Shown in pieces: positions 60,501-64,000 of a DNA stretch of 64,000 bases; within the stretch, counting starts at the first letter, position 1, and each line of letters opens with the position of its first letter. Source of the DNA: Ehretia macrophylla (Eukaryota; Streptophyta; Magnoliopsida; Boraginales; Ehretiaceae); contig CM075768.1 in the NCBI GenBank assembly GCA_037974665.1, positions 61,522,316 to 61,586,315 on the forward strand, given 5' to 3'. The notes beneath the pieces were generated by a model. It was not told the origin of the DNA. It was given only the letters and a program-made list of their open reading frames with translations, and did no database searches. Made by a program: the position numbers and the translations under genes.

Positions 60501-63500
60501 AGAGAGCTTTCCAACGGTATGCTGCGCGACGCGTAACTCCTTGCGGATCAAAAGTTATGGGCTCCGGAGCGACGGAGACGTGGTCCCAAGCCCGATGCCC
60601 TCGGTTTGCTGGCCCAACCTCTACGTGTTGCGAAGCTCTCTTGCCCAAGGTGCCGTGGGATTTGGTAATAGAAATGCGATGGATTAGGTTGTCGTCCTTT
60701 TCATGGCGCACGACGTACGATCCAGGACGAAAAAAAAGCGCAAAAGAAGAAAAGTGTCCCAAAACTGAAGAAAACGTTAGATTTTTGGCTTCGATAACAG
60801 GCGCAGCAAAGCTAGCTTGGCTGCCCCCATCGTAGAGCTCTTAGAGAGCTTTCCAACGGTATGCTGCGCGCCGCGTAACTCCTTACGGATCAAAAGTTAT
60901 GGGCGCCAGAGCGACGGAGACGTGGTCCTAAGCCCGATGCCCTCGGTTTACGAGCCCAGCCTCTACGTGAAGTGAATCTGTCTTGCCCAAGGCGCCGTGG
61001 GATTCGGTAATAAAAATGTGATGGATTAGGTTGTCGTCCTTTTCGCGGGGCATGACGTACGATCTGGGACGAAAAAAAAGCGCAAAAGAAGAAAAGTGTC
61101 CCAACACTGATGAAAACGTTTGATTTTTGCCTCTGATAACAGGCACAACGAAGCAAACTTGGCTGCCCTCATCGTACAACTCTCGGAGAGCTTTCCAACG
61201 GTATGCTGCGCGCCGCGTAACTCCTTCCGGATCAAAAGTTATGGGCTCTGGAGCGACGGAGACGTGGTCCCAAGCCCGATGCCCTCGGTTTGCGGGCCCA
61301 GCCTCTACGTGAAGCGAAGCTGTTTTGCCTAAGGTCCCGTGGGATTCAGTAATAAAAATGTGATGTATTTGGTTGTAGTCCTTTTCGCGACGCACGACGT
61401 ACGATCCGGGACGAAAAAAAAGGCGCAAAAGAAGAAAAGTGTCCAAAAACTGATGAAAACGTTCGATTTTTGGCTCTGATTATAGGCTCAACGAAGCTAG
61501 CTTGCCTACCACCATCGTAGAGCTCTCGGAGAGCTTTCCAACGGTATGCTGCACGCCGCGTAACTCCGTGCAGATCAAAAGTTATGGGCTCCGGAGCGAC
61601 GAAGCAGTGGTCCCAAGCCCGATGCCCTCGGTTTGCGGGCACCGCCTCTACGTGAAGCGAAGCTGTCTTGCCCAAGGTGCCGTGGGATTTGGTAATAAAA
61701 ATGTGATGGATTAGGTTGTCGTCCTTTTCGCGGTGCACGACGTACGGCCCGGGAAGAAAAAAAATACAAAAGAAGAAAAGTGTCCCAAAACTGATGAAAA
61801 CGTTCAATTTTTGGCTCTGATAACAGGCGCAGCGAAGCGCGCTTGGCAGCCCCCATCGTAGAACTCTCGGAGAGCTTTCCAACGGAATGCTGCACGCCGC
61901 GTAACTCCCTGCAGATAAAAAGTTATGGGCTCCGGAGCGACGAAGATGTGGTTCCAAGCCGATGCCCTCGGTTTGCGGGCCCAGCCGCTACGTGTAGCGA
62001 AGCTGTCTTGCCTATGGTACCGTGGTATTCGATAATAAAAATGTGATGGATTAGGTTGTCGTCCTTTTCGAGGTGCACGACGTACGATCTGGGATGAAAA
62101 AAAAGCGCAGAAAAAGAAAAGTGTCCCAAAACTGATGAAAACGTTCGATTTTTGGCTCCGATAACAGGCGCAGCAAAGCTAACTTGGCTAGCCCCATCGT
62201 AGAGCTCTTAGAGATCTTTCCAACGGTATGCTGCGCGCAGCGTAACTCCTTGCGGATCAAAAGTTATGGGCTCCGGAGCGACAAAGACGTGGTCCCAAGC
62301 CTGATGCCCTCGGTTTGCGGGCCCAGCCTCTACGTGTAGCGAAGCTGTCTTGCCTATGGTACCGTGGTATTCGATAATAAAAATGTGATGGATTAGGTTG
62401 TCGTCATTTTCGAGGCTCACGACGTACGATTTGGGACGAAAAAAAAGCGCAAAAGAAGAAAAGTGTCCCAAAATTGATGAAAATGTTCGATTTTCGGCTC
62501 CAATAACATCCACAGCGAAGCTAACTTGGCTGCACCAATCGTAGAGCTCTTAGAGAGCTTTCCAACGGTATGCTGCGCGCCGCGTAACTCCTTACGGATC
62601 AAAATTATGGGCTCCAGAGCGACGAAGACGTGGTCCCAAGCCCGATGCCCTCGGTTTGCTGGCCCAACCTCTACGTGTTGCGAAGCTGTCTTGCCCAAGG
62701 TGCCGTGGGATTCGGTAATAGAAATGTGATGGATTAGGTTGTCGTCCTTTTCGCGGCGCACGACGTACGATCCTGGATGAAAAAAAAGCGCAAAAGAAGA
62801 AAAGTGTCCCAAAACTAGTGATAACATTCGATATTTGGCTCCGATAACGGGCGCTGCAAAGCTAGCTTGCCAGCCCCCATCGTAGAGCTCTCGGAGAGCT
62901 TTCCAACGGTATGCTGCGCGCCGCGTAACACCTTGCGGATCAAAAGGTATGGGCTCCGGAGCGACGGAGACGTGGTCCCATGCCCGATGCCCTCGATTTG
63001 CGGGCCCAGCCTCTACGTGAAGTGAATCTGTCTTGCCCAAGGCGCCGTGGGATTCGGTAATAAAAATGTGATGGATTAGGTTGTCGTCCTTTTCGCGGGG
63101 CATGACGTACGATCTGGGACGAAAAAAAAGCGCAAAAGAAGAAAAGTGTCCCAACACTGATGAAAACGTTTGATTTTTGCCTCTGATAACAGGCACAACG
63201 AAGCAAACTTGGCTGCCCTCATCGTACAACTCTCGGAGAGCTTTCCAACGGTATGCTGCGCGCCGCGTAACTCCTTCCGGATCAAAAGTTATGGGCTCTG
63301 GAGCGACGGAGACGTGGTCCCAAGCCCGATGCCCTCGGTTTACGGGCCCAGCCTCTACGTGAAGCGAAGCTGTTTTGCCTAAGGTCCCGTGGGATTCACT
63401 AATAAAAATGTGATGTATTTGGTTGTCATCCTTTTCGCTGCGCACGACGTACGATCCGGGACGAAAAAAAAGCGCAAAAGAAGAAAAGTGTCCAAAAACT

Positions 63501-64000
63501 GATGAAAACGTTCAATTTTTGGCTCTGATTACAGGTGCAACCAAGCTAGCTTGCCTATCCCCATCGTAGAGCTCTCGAAGAGCTTTCCAACGGTATGCTG
63601 CACGCCGTGTAACTCCCTGCAGATCAAAAGTTATGGGCTCCGGAGCGACGAAGCAGTGGTCCCAAGCCCGATGCCCACGGTTTGCGGGCACCGCCTCTAC
63701 GTGAAGCGAAGCTGTCTTGCCCAAGGTGCCGTGGGATTTGGTAATAAAAATGTGATGGATTAGGTTGTCGTCCTTTTCGCGGTGCACGACGTACGGCCCG
63801 GGAAGAAAAAAAATGTAAAAGAAGAAAAGTGTCCCAAAACTGATGAAAACGTTCAATTTTTGGCTCCGATAACAGTCGCTGTGAAGCGAGCTTGGCAGCC
63901 CCTATCGTAGAACTCTCGGAGAGCTTTCCAACGGAATGTTGCATGCCGCGTAACTCCCTACAGATCAAAAGTTATGGGCTCCGGAGCGACGAAGACGTGG
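54600..64000 (+). repeat. Satellite subfamily domain with distinct diagnostic variants
   Basis: From about 54600 most monomers carry a linked set of changes: GCTCCGATAACAGGCGCAG in place of GCTCCGAAAAAAGGCCCAG, GATTTTTGGCT in place of GATTTTGGGCT, GCTGCGCGCC or GCTGCACGCC in place of GCTGTGCGCC, CCTTGCGGATC in place of CCTTACGGATC, and CCCGATGCCC in place of CCCGACGCCC. From about 58270 a second layer appears: AATAAAAATGTG in place of AATAGAAATGTG and a longer A-run before GCGCAAAAG. Single monomers with GATAACAGGC or GATAATAGGC types also occur far to the left (7508, 18069, 20804, 26107). Confidence 0.85.
58532..64000 (+). repeat. 7- and 6-monomer higher-order repeat, three copies (third cut by window end)
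   Basis: A three- to four-monomer core recurs at about 58532, 60921 and 62971, at offsets of 2389 and 2050 bp (seven and six monomers). Shared markers include GTGAATCTGTCTTGCCC, CGCGGGGCATGACG, CCCAACACTGATG, CATCGTACAACTCTCGG, GATGTATTTGGTTG and CGAAGCAGTGGTCCC. Long stretches are identical by eye. In the second copy one monomer is missing: after about 62050 the best match moves from the 2389-bp to the 2048-bp offset. Within the first copy, 59080-59660 is itself repeated at 59762-60342 (682 bp, two monomers). Confidence 0.85.

Larger units (their letters stand above)
37379..64000 (+). repeat. Satellite array, right segment (~78 monomers)
   Basis: Same 342-bp family, head to tail and in the same orientation. 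It contains nested higher-order blocks and a subfamily change near 54600. Shortened monomers include about 39 bp missing at 38826, about 18 bp near 39330 and about 27 bp near 47315. The segment continues past the window end. No gene, RNA gene or unique sequence is visible. Confidence 0.97.

Noticed and set aside
1-64000. CRISPR array or bacterial repeat system
   Set aside because: The repeats are 342 bp with no unique spacers, no cas genes are present, and the interspersed elements are eukaryotic LTR retrotransposons.
1-64000. Ribosomal intergenic-spacer repeats
   Set aside because: No rRNA sequence or rDNA promoter is visible anywhere, and the array exceeds the size of ordinary spacer subrepeats.

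Overview
This window is almost entirely tandem satellite DNA, with no protein-coding or RNA gene that I can support. A head-to-tail repeat of about 342 bp fills positions 1-21066, 24657-33010 and 37379-64000, roughly 164 monomers, all in one orientation. The array runs off both ends of the window, so it is longer than 64 kb. Two LTR-retrotransposon remnants interrupt it. The very long LTRs, the short internal tail of Ty3/gypsy type, and a satellite monomer close to two nucleosome lengths point to a flowering-plant nuclear genome, most likely a heterochromatic block (pericentromeric, centromeric or subtelomeric; the sequence alone does not say which). Species cannot be named from this.

Layout. 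1-21066: satellite, with an older multi-monomer block repeated at an offset of about 3.41 kb (440-6610) and a local two-monomer alternation. 21067-24656: a 3590-bp solo LTR with a perfect 5-bp target-site duplication (CATGA). 24657-33010: satellite, including a very recent 7-monomer (2392 bp) duplication at 27238-31436. 33011-37378: a second insertion of the same family, reduced to 9 bp of 5' LTR, 615 bp of the 3' internal region ending in a polypurine tract, and a full 3744-bp 3' LTR, flanked by TCAAC/CCAAC. 37379-64000: satellite, with a nested series of block duplications (11-12 monomers at 40.3-47.7 kb, 8 monomers at 47.4-52.9 kb, 7 and 6 monomers at 58.5-64 kb) and a change of sequence subfamily near 54.6 kb.

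How it fits together. The array looks like it evolved by repeated unequal exchange of whole blocks of monomers. Copies differ locally in unit size, and single monomers have been gained or lost inside blocks. The retroelements then inserted into this background: the solo LTR is absent from the matching position of the duplicated block downstream. The monomer carries conserved dyad symmetries, helically phased A-tracts and many CpG sites that vary mostly as TG/CA, as expected of methylated heterochromatin. The many open frames seen in both strands are by-products of a homogenised repeat whose length is a multiple of three, not genes. All comparisons here were made by eye; identities and block edges are approximate.
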